A DNA stretch of 64,000 bases from Mugil cephalus (lineage: Eukaryota > Chordata > Actinopteri > Mugiliformes > Mugilidae): contig NC_061789.1 in the NCBI RefSeq assembly GCF_022458985.1, positions 6,862,357-6,926,356 on the forward strand, in the 5' to 3' direction. Positions 50,617 through 63,776 of this stretch are shown piece by piece. Position 1 is the first letter of the stretch. Each line of letters begins with the position of its first letter. The position numbers were made by a program, and so were the translations under genes. The notes beneath the pieces were generated by a model, which saw only the letters and a list, made by a program, of their open reading frames with translations, was not told the origin of the DNA and ran no database searches.

Positions 50617-51010
50617 CCGAAAGGCAAAGCTTTCATATTACTACTCGATCTACGTTCCAACCCTCACCTATGGTCATGAACTTTGGGTAATGGCTGAAAG
50701 AACAAGATCACAGATACAAGCGGTCGAAATGAGTTTCCCATGCGAGGTGGCTGGGAGATAGGGTAAGGAGCTCGGACACTCGGGAGGAGGAACTGCTGAT
50801 ACTCCATGTTCAGAGGAGTCAGTTGAGGTGGTTTGGGCATCTGGGAAGGCTGCCTTCTGGACGCCTCCCGTTAGAGGTGTTCTGGGCATGCCCCACCAGA
50901 ACTAGACTTCGGGTTCACCCTAGGACACAATGAAGGGATTATTTTCCCGTCTGGCCTGGGAGCGCCTGGGGATTTGCCCCCGGGACTTGGACCCGGATAA
51001 GCGGAAGATG
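50617..51010 (+). pseudogene. LINE reverse-transcriptase C-terminal relic
   Basis: Frames on + read VPTLTYGHELWVMAERTRSQ then IQAVEMSF, and after shifts SRLAWERLG. This is the characteristic end (LTYG-E-LWV-ER-RSRIQAAEM...R-VAG ... WERLG) of an abundant fish non-LTR retrotransposon polymerase. Several frameshifts and stops make it dead. Confidence 0.8.
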
Positions 51011-54000
51011 ACAGCAACGACGACTCCTTCACCATAGTCCTAGCTGAGATAACCTATTGACCCAAAGTGGAAATTTGGCTACCGAAAGGAGATCTTCAAA
51101 CTCTTGTCAAAAGCTTGAACCCCAAGCACTTGACACGTCTTCTGTAGGTATCTATATTAAAACTCAGTATGCTGCCGAATATTAAAACTACAATCCATCA
51201 CTTCACCACAAGGTGAGCTTTTATTTATTTGTATCACAGTAAATCAAGAAATACTGAACATTGAGGAACTTAACAGGAAATAGGCATGCACCTGACTTCA
51301 AACTGTTACTGGAGATTGCTGCCAAACATAATGTCGTTGTAACTTGTGTGCAATGCCCATTAAAGTTCTCCTTTTTTTTTTTTTTATCAATTCTACTTTT
51401 AGCCACTGCGGTATCAAGCCATATGGAGACTATGAAAAGAACCACTGAAAGTTGTAAACTGTAGCTGAGTCTGTTACAGTTTTCAGTCAGTTTCCAGCGT
51501 TTTAAATATTCATTTTTCATTCTGGGCAATAAATGGAGATGAAACTTATCCTTCTTCAAGAAAGCTTCTGATTTACACATAATATGCATTGTATGTGAAT
51601 AAATACAGTACATATACCGAAAGCAGTGTGCAAGTGCAGAAAAAAATATATATATTCATGTCATTTATCAAATTAAGGGATTTATTCATGAAGAACTGTC
51701 CACATCATTCTGTCCTTATTCTGCAACGCAAGCACAAACTGAAGAGACGGAAAGGAAATTTTGGCTGGGTGTCTTTGAGAAGACGAAGAGTCAAATTCTT
51801 TTTCATGGAAAATCTCTTGAAAAGTACCTGAGTGGGCAGCGATTTTCAGTCTGACAGACTGCTCCACGTTTTCAAGTAATTTTCCTCACATGTATCATAA
51901 TAGGTGAACGACTCAGGCTTTATTTTTGCAGCATCTCTTAAGATAAGCTTTAAAAAAATAAAAAAATCTTACAGAACCCATGATACATAATGAACACAGA
52001 CTATAGTGTGTGTGTCGTGTAACCACTGGCCGACTTATGCCGTCCAGATATCCAGTATTTATAGGAGCAGTGCAACATATATTTGTCATCTTTACTAGCA
52101 TATTTTAGTAAAGAGATAAATGGAGGCAGAAGACGTTATCTTAATATTTTTATGCAAAACTGATAATAATAATATATATTTAAAAGGCAGAGTTTAATAT
52201 ACCACACATATAGTAGGAAGGGGGTCCCCACTTAATATCTCCATCAGTTTGGGGTCCTCGGTCCACAGAACTGTTCGTTATAAAACTGCATTATGTTAAA
52301 GGAATAAGTCATACAACACATGAAACTTGACCTTTGACTCCCATCCCCAAACCCACTGCTTTTGTGAGCGTGTTCAGAAATTACAGTGATTGACTTGGGA
52401 GATTCTTTGAATATTTTCTCACCCCAACACAGCGTCCTGTCTGTTCCAGACAAATGGACAAATGACAACCTTGATGCTCCCCGAGAAGCTGTAAGTCGAA
52501 CGTGTTTTCTCCTCAGGCCTCATATTACTGGAACAACTGCTGTTGTCATTAGCGGTGTTTGTGTTTCTGTACTATTACCGTTACCGCTGACAGACAGATA
52601 AGTGACTGTGGCTGAATGCCATAAGTAAAGCGCTTCAAGAAGACTTTTTCACCTGCTGGGTTTCATGGAGTGGTTAGAAAATGATTTGCGTTAGCAGCTA
52701 AAACAATTTGTTCGTTAATTATTGAGATGTACCCAATAATTATTGGTAAGTTCTTGCAATTGTGATAATGGTTCTTTGACTTTGAAAGAACCAAACTCTC
52801 ACCTGGAACTTTTGTGTTGGTCAGCTTTAACCTTTACTTCAGGTGATGAGTGATTAAAAGAGTCCCTTGGTTATTTCCTCTTTATTTTTTTTATTTTTTA
52901 CATACTGAAACAATTTGGCAGTCAGATACCTGGTTGGACCATCCGAAGTTACACGTTGCAGTTTTAGAGACACTGTTAAGGTTACCCAACAGAAGCACGA
53001 GTTGAAGAGGAAAAAAGATCAGTTAATAAAAGCTTAATTGCGAGGGGATCTGTGCAAACGTAGATCATCTGCAAGATAGTCTAATCTTGAAGAGGCTCAA
53101 AAACCTTCTGCACGGTCACCGAAAATAAGATCTAATGCTATTGTTTGTTTTGAAATCATTCCTAAATATGATAGATGATCATCTAAACCCTGATCAAAAC
53201 CCTGCATGAGAGGAAGATTTGTTTTACACTGGAGGCTGAAAGTTCATGGCTCACGTCTCAGTTCTTCTAGGCGAACGTCCAATAGGCTCAGATGACAGTA
53301 GCCCGATAAAAGTTCAGGATAGAAGTAGAAAGTCTAACCTGTGCAGAATCATATCTTTGTATGTGTCTTTCACAGCCATGAATCCTTTCGAAAGCTTATT
53401 ATGTAATTTCAGAGATCCTAGGACATGCTTCAGTATTCCACCACTGTTTATCTTTTTACAAAATAAGTGGTTATTGTTGAGGAGCAGAGAGTAATAACAG
53501 TAATCTAATGAGATACGCTGCAGGATTATGATGTACAGTGATATGGATTTTTTACACACTGCAAACAACTTCTAGAGACACAGCTTATTGTCTTGGTTTT
53601 CAACCACAGGTAATAAAAGTTAGTTAAGTTAGTGACCATTTAGTGAACAAGGTACTCTAAATAGCTGCACAGTTTACAACTTTCAGCATCTCAACAAGTG
53701 GTGTAGACCAAAACTGAGCTAAAAGAATTTCACTGTAGTGCATTTACAGAACATTGTTTCCATTATAAACTGCTTGATGTTTAAATATACAGACTGCCAA
53801 AGACTACCTTCAGTTTGTAATTAAAAATTATGTTGTTCAAAACACTAATATGAAAATGGAGCAAATAGCGAAGATTTAAGAAGAAAACCTTGACTAAACT
53901 TTTAATTTAGAATATGCATGTGTAAAAATAAGTAATTAGCCATTATAGTAATTATAATAATTATAGATGTATATGCAATATTGGTTAATGTTTTGCATTA

Positions 54001-54087
54001 AATGCAGCTAATAGAGGTGATTTAGGCTGACTTAAAGATGCAGAACATGACTGTGATGATGATTTGGTGCTTGTGGGTGACAACAGG

Positions 54088-54252
54088 GGTGACTCAGCAG
54101 GTAGAGAGGTTAGCAGTTCAATCCCTGGAATGTACCACACGCCAAAGTATCCTTGCGCAAGACACTGAACACACTATCTGTGACTGTAAATCTCTTTGAC
54201 TACCAACAGGTAGAAAAGTGCTATTTAAAAGCAAGACAATTTACCATTACCA
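54088..54252 (+). mobile_element. tRNA-derived SINE, degraded
   Basis: An A-box-like GACTCAGCAGGTAGAGAGG is followed by a B-box-like CAGTTCAATCCC. Then come CCTTGCGCAAGACACTGAAC and the tail AGTGCTATTTAAAAGCAAG...TTTACCATTACCA. This order is that of a common fish SINE. The internal promoter boxes carry changes. Confidence 0.75.
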
Positions 54253-56169
54253 ATAGACAATAGTTTGCAATTACCAAGCTAACAAATGCTAGATGAGGTG
54301 AATGCTAACAGACGAATGCTAACATGAGAGAACCTGACTGCAGATGTGTCAATACTAATGCAACGTAACGGGATCAAACTCCACTTGCCAAAAGTTACTT
54401 GCTGCCTCCACAACCCAGTTAAAGTAAAAAAAATCTATACAACACAAATAATAATCCAGTTAAGTCGTGTTTCGTCCAATCAGAACCTACGTCAAGCTTT
54501 TCACCCTGACTCCTGAACATCACTCAGTCCAGCTTTTTGAATACAAATAACTTGGAAAGTATTAAAAAAAAATAGCGTTATTTGTCCCTTTCTGAATACC
54601 GTATTCGGGTTCGGCTCCACCATTGATTGAGACCCGAAGTGGAGCCGCAGCTATAGCGTAGCTATAGCGTAGCACGTTTCCTCTTTAGTTTTTCCGGCTG
54701 CTTCTCCATCTTTGCCGTTTTCATATTGATCGTTGAGGATCAATAAAGTTGGACCACATCGAGGACAGGATAACTGACGAGGTTCAGAGGTACGAACATT
54801 TGCGTGACTTGACTTCAAGTCGCCATTGTTGAAAGCGGAGCAGGAAGTAGAAATGTCCTGAGTGCTTTAAATGAGCCTTAAGAGCCTTTAAAGCTGTGTT
54901 TCATGAAGATAATCTCAGTCTTCTGGAAGGTATGTAGCACTAGGTTTTTTGTCAGTGCAGTCATGCATTTCCTAGAACTGTGATCATTAACTTACTTGTG
55001 TATGATTTTGTCGAACAAAGTTGCAATCAGAAGACAAGGTCTAGCTCCTTGACATTGACTGCAAATATTTTGAATGGGGTTATCAATATAAAATACAAAA
55101 AATGAAAATGGGAGTTCAGATGTTTTGCCCAAAACTACACCTATAATTAGCATCTTGCTACTGAACAGACATATAGTACGCGTTTGACTGATGGGCTGTT
55201 GTCAGTCCAGGTGTTTACGCCACTTGCTTTCTGCTGCTTGTCATTCAGCAGAGACAGGTTAGGGGAGTGTTCAGAGTTAGGCGGTGGTGGTGGTGGTGGG
55301 GTCTTAAACCTTCATTTTGTGTTCCTCCCAGCTGTTTCCCCCCTAGAAGTGGGGCTCTTCCTCACTTTAGCTCTCGATTGCATCGTTAAAAACCAGATCG
55401 TGTGGAGACGCAGAGGCGGGAGGGGGGGAATTGCAGAGGGGAGATGCGGAGGGACGGTAGCAGGAGAGGATGAATGGAAGAAATGGATGGGAAGAAGAGT
55501 CGGTTGTTCTCAATAAATCATTGCGTGGAAATGTTTGAACAGGAAACAGAATTTTTACGAGGATGTCTGACAACCTCCACCACCGATGTGATTGGTTGGA
55601 TGATGTGATCAGTTGTGGAATTTAACATATTTGTGCTTCTTTTTATTTTTTTCCCCAAAATAGTACTACATTTAGAGCTTTCAGTATAGCATGCCCGAAG
55701 AACTAAATGTTCCTCAAAATCCGTGCAGCTCACAAAACAACACAATTAACACTCTCAAATTAGTTCCCGCTTGGCTCCGGGTCCCACACTGGCTCAACTT
55801 GAGAAGAAGTCAAACTGGCTTGTCCCTCCTTCAGCCATTTAAAACCCCTCATATACAAATATTTTTATCTCAGCAGTCTGGATCCAAGACTTTGAATATA
55901 GTGTAGAACATGTAGAGCATATGTGTGTGTTTGGTGTGTGTGAATGGGTACTGGAGGGTTTAGCTTGACTAACTCCTTTTGTACTTTTCCCTTTGTGTTC
56001 AAACCTCTGATATATTCAGATTGTATTTAGCTTCCTTCCTTTTGGTAAACCCATAAAAAGGTCATGGCACTAAACTAACCTTAAATCAACCTTAATTGGA
56101 GGCGAATATGAAAGAATACATATATTTTTACATATTATTGTTCTTATTGAAATCTCCAATGCATAGATA

Positions 56170-56650
56170 TACACCGTTCAGACATGACATAAAGACCACC
56201 TTCCTAATATTGTGTAGGTCTCATTGTTTAGAGTGGGCTTTCTGTGGGTGACCTGTGGTATCTGGAAACAGAACATAGTAAGTGGGAGGGGCTTTGGGTC
56301 CTGTACTTTGAGGGGAGGGGCTTCTGTGGATGGATCATCCCACAGATGCTTGATCAGTTTGGGATCCAGAGAATCTGGAGGCCAGGTCAACATCTTGTGG
56401 TGTTCTTCATGTTTTGTTTTTTTTTTAGTCGTTCCCAAACTGTTTTTGGCTGCTGCCATCAAGGAGTGTCATTGCTATGTGGTGGAGGTGTCTGGTCTGG
56501 TCTAGGTGGGTGCTACATGTCTAAGTGACATCCACAAAGAATGAATGCCAGGTCCAAAGGTTTCCCTGCAGAACATTGAGTTGTCACAAGACGGTCAAAA
56601 TTATTCACTTCCTCCGTTAGTGGTCATAATGTTATGCCTGATCAGTGTAC
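56170..56650 (+). mobile_element. GATCAG-family inverted-repeat element, full copy
   Basis: Left end ACACCGTTCAGACATGACAT and right end GTCATAATGTTATGCCTGAT then CAGTGTAC. The longest copy (about 480 bp) in this window. Open frames inside are not conserved between copies. Confidence 0.85.
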
Positions 56651-56863
56651 AATAAAGTCAATGGTTTCTCAGCTGACAAAGGAAGGTTGAACTGATGGAG
56701 GAGGAAGAGGAGAAGAAAGAGGAGGATGAAAAACCAAAAGTGAGATGAGAGTTCAAACTTCAAGAAGAAAAAAGATGGAAAGCAAAGGCAGCAAGAAACG
56801 TGGGTTTGGAGGCAGTGAGTTGTCCAAACAGACTGAAATAGAAGCGGTGATTACTCCCCGTTC

Positions 56864-56921
56864 TGCTGCTGCTGCTGCTGTGACTGCTGACTGGCTGACT
56901 GGCTGACTGACTGACTGACTG
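56864..56921. repeat. (CTG)n and (CTGA)n compound microsatellite
   Basis: Six CTG units are followed by CTGACTGG/CTGA tetranucleotides. Confidence 0.9.
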
Positions 56922-57886
56922 TTTCTCTTTCGGTCTGACTGCCTTCAGTGCCGTGTTCATAATGCGCTGTGGTCAGTTAGCCGAGACACAGACTGCAGGG
57001 TGGAGCTGCTTCGGCTGAAACCACACACACATACACACACACACACAGTTGTGAGTCCTCTTGATCTCAGCTGAAGTCAAAGTGCAGCCAGGACGCTGCA
57101 ACAAGCAAATGCGAGCAAGACCACTAAACACACACGAGGCTGGAGGAGCTTCGGCCCCAGAGCAGTAGCCTGTTGTCACCTTGGCTAATACCGTAGCATC
57201 CCTTGATGGAATATGGGATTATAAATCGGTCAAACTACACATTACTTGTCTTCCTCTTCAGTTCTGGTAAACACCTTGTGAGATTCATGAGCTCCAACAT
57301 GTATTTAAATTCCTAGGGAAGGGCACATCAGACTTGTCGAACCCTAAGAACCTGGTAAATCTCTCAAGAGGTTTACCAATTTTAAACATGGCGTCACTTC
57401 CTGGTCCCCGTGGTGTGAATGTGCTTCAAAATGCAAGTGACGTACTACTCTCTAGAGCTTTGGTCCGCACTACAACAGGCCTATCATTGACTCTGTAGCA
57501 CCAGTGTGCGACATATCCTACTTATACTTTATACATAGTTTCTAATTACTGGGGAGCGATGTGAAAGAGGATGTCTGGTTAGTCAGAGGTCGACAGTGTA
57601 GGATCATGCAGTACCTTTCGTGAGAATAAAGCAGACAGCAGACGCAATGCAGAAGACGGTACACATCACGTCACTGTAAACCGTTAAAGTGAGTTTAATG
57701 GAAGCAGATTTCACTTTGACCAAACTAAATGGAGCATCAGTGTGTTGGATTAAGCAGCATTTACCTGTACAGTAGCAGCCGCTTTGATGTTGCTCTGCTG
57801 TCGACTTTGCACTTCCTCTCAGGCTGTAAAAACCTGAACGCACAGCTGTCTGTCATCACACACAGCAAGACAGCTTGTCTCTGTGC

Positions 57887-57888
57887 AT

Positions 57889-57945
<57 letters not shown>

Positions 57946-57957
57946 TGTGTGTGTGTG
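57887..57957. repeat. (GT)n microsatellite
   Basis: About 35 GT units with rare interruptions. Shorter (GT)n tracts occur near 58023-58036 and 58165-58182. Confidence 0.95.
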
Positions 57958-59233
57958 AGAGGATGAAAAGCTTAGCCTACCTACTGCTTTCTCATTACTG
58001 CCTTAATAATAGTTAACATGCATGTGTGTGTGTGTTTGTAACTCTTTACGAACGGAAGCTATTGGAGGTTTGAAGTTTACGCTACTGGCAAAGACGAGAG
58101 AAGACAGGGTTTTAGGGTTTTATGTGTGTGTGCAGGGGCCTCCTGCTAATAGTGATTTACTGCATGTGTGTGTGTGTGTGTGTTTGGTAGGAACGGGAGG
58201 TTAACACCTAACAATCATGTGTTTCACCTGGATGCGTGAGCGTGTCAGGAACTGACCTGCATTGTCGGTCCTCATGCGTGACTGCACAGAACCCTCTAAA
58301 TTTGCTGTGCAAGCCTGTATGGACACATCAAATATCAATACCCTTGTCCATGATGAACGTATGACAAAAGAATATGAAAGTAACCGGGTAAAGTCACGCC
58401 TGTGTTCTAAAAAATAAATGAAGTTACAGCCGGCAGTCTATTCGCTTTAGCTTAGCTTACTGTGTTCACGTGAAGAGTCCATATTAGCAGCGCCCTCTTG
58501 TGGTATTCGCAACAGAATAGTTCAATAAGAGTTGTGTTTACGAGCTGTAACATTTTTGCTGTAATTTTTCAGAAATGATGGAAGTAAATGGCAATTTCAA
58601 TTTTGTCATATTGTAATTTGTAATTTTATAATGTGTTCATTATACCTTTACATTTCCCTACATGATGCTACCTAGTCTTTAGCTTGCCAGCTAGGCTAAA
58701 CCTAGGCGACTTCTAGGTGGTAATGTTGCATTCTTGATCAACGTTAGAGCATGAGTGCCAGTGTGTGTAGATGATTATCAGTGTCGTAACCTCAGGTTCA
58801 CACGTTCCATTTGAAGGAAGCAACATGTGTAGTCAAATATAGTGGAGCGTAGCAATGAGACTGAACCGAGACGGCTAACCAGTATAATTAGCGGACAGAC
58901 ATAGTAAATTTTAACTTGTTTTGGGACGTAAAGGTTTTTATTTTTGACTCATTAATGCTCATGAAAATGAATTGGTTTCTTTAAAGCCTGGTTTTCATCA
59001 GTCACTATTGGCATACCAAAGACTATACAGTTAACATGCATTACAGATGACCCTTGCTAACAAAGCTAGCTAGAAACTACTGAAGACGTAGTATTGCTAT
59101 GATAATAGTACATGGCCTTACTAGTCATTTAACGTCAGTGTTTAAAGCTGAGCTAATGATGTTTTTTTGTGTGACCAATGAGATTGCCGCTACATTGTTA
59201 AATAGTTCAGGTTAACATAATGTTTTGGTACTT

Positions 59234-59470
59234 TATAGTATGGTGGCCCTGAAGATCAAAACACGACATTTCAGAAAACATAACGACATTAAAGAGACCA
59301 CAATGACATTACAGAAAACATGATATTTCAGAAAACACGATATTTAAGAAAACACAAGGACATTTCAGAATATGGAAATGTTGTTGTATTTTCTGTAATG
59401 TTGTGTTTCTTGTAATGTTGCGTTTTCTGAAAAGTCGTTGTGTTTTGACCTTCAAGCCCACCATATTGTA
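59234..59470. mobile_element. Foldback inverted-repeat element (MITE-like)
   Basis: The left arm (TATGGTGGCCCTGAAGATCA then AAACACGACATTTCAGAAAAC) and right arm (GTTTTCTGAAAAGTCGTTGTG then TTTTGACCTTCAAGCCCACC) are imperfect reverse complements over roughly 50 bp. Between them lie repeated ACATTTCAGAAAACA units. It has no coding capacity; target duplication unclear. Confidence 0.75.
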
Positions 59471-61824
59471 GTGATAAAAACTACTTTAATTTCGGTCCTA
59501 GGGTTCTCAGTCTTCCCTGCTCCACCTTCTCATCACTTTTGACACCCAAAAAAACAAGATCTTGTCACAAATGTCTAGAAATGGAGACATTTTTTAATGT
59601 TAATTCAAAGGTTCAGTGATTATTTTTATTATTTATTATATAGTATGTGACACTTATGTTTATGTTTTTATTTATTTAAAAAGGATGTTGCACATTAATC
59701 AACTTCATAGTAAATGTGCCGGTGTTAGACAGCTGGCTAATTTTCAACTGTAGTCCTTTTGGTAAAATCGAAACAAAAAGAGTGATTCATCACTAAAAAC
59801 CAGGCATTAGCCATTAGGCTAGTTCGAAACTAAAACAAATACAACAGCCACAACAAAAGATGACAATGGGAACAACATACACGCTATGAAGCAGATGCAG
59901 ATGATGATATTTTGTCCTTCAGAACTCAGTCCTTCAGGTGGAGACTAGATGTATTGTAAGAGGTGCAGTTTCTTATGTCACTAGGTATTGTATTCCATAC
60001 TTTAGAAGCAGAAAAGTACAGTTGACTAAAGGCACTAGATCTAGGAGGGATTACACAGTCCCCTCTGAGGGCTGACCTTGTTACTTTGCAGCTGGAATCT
60101 TTCTGCTTTACAAAGTAGTGGTGGTGATGCTTTACCTTTTATGATTTAAAAAAGTGAGCACAGTGAGGATAGAGTTTGCGCTTTCTGTCCAGCACCTTGA
60201 GCGCTTGCTTGTGTTTTTGTGCATGCCTGCGGGGCCAGGCCGTCAACTCTCTATTGCCACCTGGTTTTTCAGGCCCACCTTTTAATGGAACTGCAGCTCA
60301 AAAAGAGTCAGAAAAGGTTTAAAGAACATTATAAAGGCATTTCCTGGGGCGAGAGGGATAAAGAGGCAGAGAGAGAGGCAGCGTGGAGAGGAAGAACGTC
60401 TCCCTCTTTCTTTCTTTCTTTGCTAGATAATTGAAGGCTTCGGTTTTTGGAAGCAAAAGAGGAACGAGAGAGAGAAAGAGGCAGAGAGAGGGAAGCCACG
60501 TCCACATGTATGACTCATTCGCCCTCCCTCGTCTTCTTCTCTTACTCTTCCTCTGTGTTACTGTCCCACTCTCTCTCTGTCAATGAGGTCAATCTGAACT
60601 CAGCGCAGCAGCAACTTTCCCTAAAAAAAAAAAAAAAAAAGCTGCTACTTTTTAGTTGAGTATAATAACTCTTAAATGGAATAAGAATTGCATATACATT
60701 ATCTACATTACTGGCAGCTCTGATTTTAGTAGCTTTATTGCGGGTAGCAGTAAAAGTCAAGCACTGATTACACAAACAAACAGGCTCCAGCTCACAAACA
60801 GACACACACATATCGTGAGTTTTTGATGTGTTGCCAAGGTAAACTCAGACAGTCCTGAGGAGCATGTCTGGCATCTACATGTATGCGTGTGCGGCAAATG
60901 CTTCCTGCTGCCTCGCTAACCACAAGAAATAACGAAAATCACAACACGGAAAAAGTGGCCAAACTCTCAGAAAGCTAAATGACAGCCCTGAGGCTGCCTT
61001 CACGTTGAATTTAGAAGCAAGTAGCTACTATGTGAGAGTCATGCCCCATCTTCACTGTAAAATGTGCATTTGTTGGGTTAAGCTGCTTCGGTTTCCCTCC
61101 CTCTTGGCAAATGCTAATGAGGATATTCCGACTCAAACTCAAAACAACTGTGTTCCTCCTCTTACTAATTGTGTCTGGCTCGAAAATATGAAGGGAAAGA
61201 AAAAGTGTGCAACTGCTTAACAAGAATATGTAATGAGTGTTCATTTTTGCTGGGCTGTCTGCAGGGGCTACGTCACACATGTGCTGTATCCAGTTTCTGA
61301 ATTTATGAAAAAAGAAGAAGAAAAGTTTCAAATTCCTGTTACATGTTCCATGTTTAAAAACCTGATTCATACATGTGTGTGATGATTTGTGGATAACTTC
61401 CAGTGTTCTCAAGTACATTTTTCAATGCACATGCCAACGAGATTTGGAACGTGTCTGATATGTGAAACTATATGTACCTCAAGTTTATAGAGCTAATACA
61501 GGCTACTTAGTTCTTTGAGAAGAAACTATTTTGAAAATACATGACTTGAAGCAATTGAACACAGCTCATAATATTATGCACTGTAATTAATGCATGCTGT
61601 GATCTTGACCTATCCTGTAGCTTGAAAAACCACAAAAACCAACAGTAGTAACATTGTGGAAAGCAAGCATGAGTTAAAGTGCGAGCAGCCACAAAAAAAA
61701 AAAGAGAAAAAAGGTCATGACAAGCTATTTGCAAAACAGATAAGTCTACTAAGTAAAATTGCTTTCTGTCTGCATAGACTTTTTGGTATTTGCTTGTGGA
61801 CTGGATAAGATCTATGAGGACTAG

Positions 61825-62275
61825 GGGTGGGCGTGTATAACTTTAAAATAACCGGTTCCAACTGGTTCATTTCAGTGACATCATTAGCCTTCGTGCTTAT
61901 CGATCCCCCTTATCGATACTTTTTGTGCCGAATCTTTAGGTCCCTATCCAGATGGTGCCAGTAATGCACCTTAAAGGTGTTTGGTAACTGTCATAAAAAG
62001 AAAGAAGAAGAAGAATCTTTATGTCGAAGTGGGTTATCCACATTACATGACGACTACAAAGGTGCGATGGTGGAGAGACTGAAACTTTCCAAAGTTTAGC
62101 TTCACTTCTCCAGAAGGAACTGTAACAGCGCAATGTGCAAACTTGTGCAGCAACACCATCACCAGCAACATGCTGAAGCATTTGTCGACGACGCACCGCA
62201 TTAAATACCAAAAGTGCCATGTGTTCGACAATCAAACGAGTGCAGCTATCGATAAGTCTCAGCTAGTAAGGATCC
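61825..62275 (+). mobile_element. hAT transposon relic with BED-type zinc-finger remnant
   Basis: It begins with a TAGGGGTGGGCG-like end. At about 62115-62275 the + strand reads SPEGTVTAQCANLC followed by NTITSNMLKHLSTTHRIKY. A Cys pair followed by H-x4-H is the pattern of a BED zinc finger at the N-terminus of hAT transposases. The rest of the transposase is absent. Confidence 0.7.
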
Positions 62276-62689
62276 AGTGAGGATCCAGTGACCAATTTCC
62301 TATTTGTTTTTTTACACAAGCTCCTATCTCTTGTTTAGAAATTCAGTAAAGTGTCAATAAAATCTTTGCTCATTCCTAATGAGGACTGACCCATTGTCCC
62401 ATTTGAGGAACTACAGTTTGTGGCTTAATTTTTCAGACTTCTACTTCAAGGTCTTTGCCATTGCCTCATTTACAAGGTAACTTCCATTTGCTAAATATTC
62501 ATATCCAAGTGTGTATTTAAACACACGTCTAATGTGGCACGTCTAATATTTAATCAATTCAAATAAAGTAACTTTGCAGCAAAGGTAAAGTGAAACCCAC
62601 ATCATCTCCTTCCATGTGTTTGATGCCGCTCATGTTCTGAAAACCTACAGAGTGAATTGTGTGTCTGTGAGAGATGCTGTAGGCTCTTT

Positions 62690-62900
62690 TCAAAAAGCAA
62701 ACCACAGTCAGACAGGGAGACAGGCAGCGTCTGCTTCACAGGCTCGACGTCAGCAGAAGGAAGGCCCTCCAGTCACGAGTGACATCACTCATTAGGAGCC
62801 AATCGCGCGGTCGCAGTAAACATTACCAATGTTTAGTTTAGTTCGTCTGGCACGTCGGCCTCGGCCGCGGAAGCAGCCGTACAAATGGAGGTTTCCATGC
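62690..62900. promoter_or_regulatory. CpG-richer patch with CCAAT and CRE-like sites (candidate promoter)
   Basis: Within AT-rich surroundings this stretch has many CpG dinucleotides (GCGCGG, GGCCTCGGCCGCGG), a CCAAT box in AGCCAATCGC (about 62798-62807) and GTGACATCACT just upstream. Such a combination is typical of a vertebrate promoter. No first exon is identified, so the target gene and strand are unknown. Confidence 0.3.
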
Positions 62901-63424
62901 ATGGAGGGATGCAGGAGAGGACAATTAAAGAAGCAGAAGGGTTGGAAGACATAGCATGATGGGGATGGAGAAGTCCTGCAGGCAGAGGATGGGTTGGATT
63001 TAGAAGCGGGGCAGAGGAGGAAGCCAGCTGAGGGTGAACAAATGGAAAAGGAGGCCGAGGAGTGACTCAGTGCAGCCAGGAAGAGAGAGAGAGAGAAGAA
63101 TGTTCAGCACACTTTATGTCTCTCTGTCGCTCTTACTTTCTCTGTTTCCCAACATGCAAAGAGTATCAAACCCATCCCCCCTTCCCCTGACACACACACA
63201 CACACACAACGCAGACAGACTGAGGATGGAAACTATGAGCATTGCGCTGCTGCCAGACTGCTGAGAGAAATCATCAACACGAGGAAAAATATCCAGAAAT
63301 CCTGTGACTCAGGCCGTTCTATTCAGTTTTATTCTATTCTCTGTCTGATATGGATCTTCTTCTGTTGACTTTAAATGAAGATTGCTTGAGAATGGGATGA
63401 TTTATTTAGAACTGGCTCTACTAT

Positions 63425-63776
63425 ATACACATTCTGACCATCTTCCTAATAGTGCGTAGGTCTCCCTTGTAAGTGGACATGTTCTGAGGGCGTCCTGTGG
63501 TATCTGGCAACAGGATGTTGTTAGTAGAGTGGTCTTTTGACATCTGGTGGGTTGAAGATCATCCCACAGATACTTGATCAGGCTTGGATCTAGTTAATCT
63601 GGAGGACAGGTCAACACCTTGTGCTGGAGGGGTGGGAGGGTTCCTGGTTTGTTCTAGGTGGGTGGTACATGTCTAAGGAACATCTACACAAATACCAAAG
63701 GAGGTCCAAAATTTTCCCAGAAGATGGTCAATGTTATTTACTTCTCCTGTGAGCGGTCATAATGTTGTGGCTGGTC
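63425..63776 (+). mobile_element. GATCAG-family inverted-repeat element, truncated ends
   Basis: Shares CTGACCATCTTCCTAATAGT, the CATCCCACAGATACTTGATC block and the end GGTCATAATGTTGTGGCTGG with the other copies. Both terminal repeats are shortened. Confidence 0.8.

Noticed and set aside
56178..56528. Three overlapping open frames of about 94 codons
   Set aside because: They lie inside the GATCAG-family element and are not kept in its other copies.
57729..58016. Cys-Val rich open frame of 95 codons
   Set aside because: It is a translation of the (GT)n microsatellite.
63034..63264. Plus-strand open frame of 76 codons near the candidate promoter
   Set aside because: Low-complexity Arg/Ser and His-Thr repeat translation without splice or initiation support.
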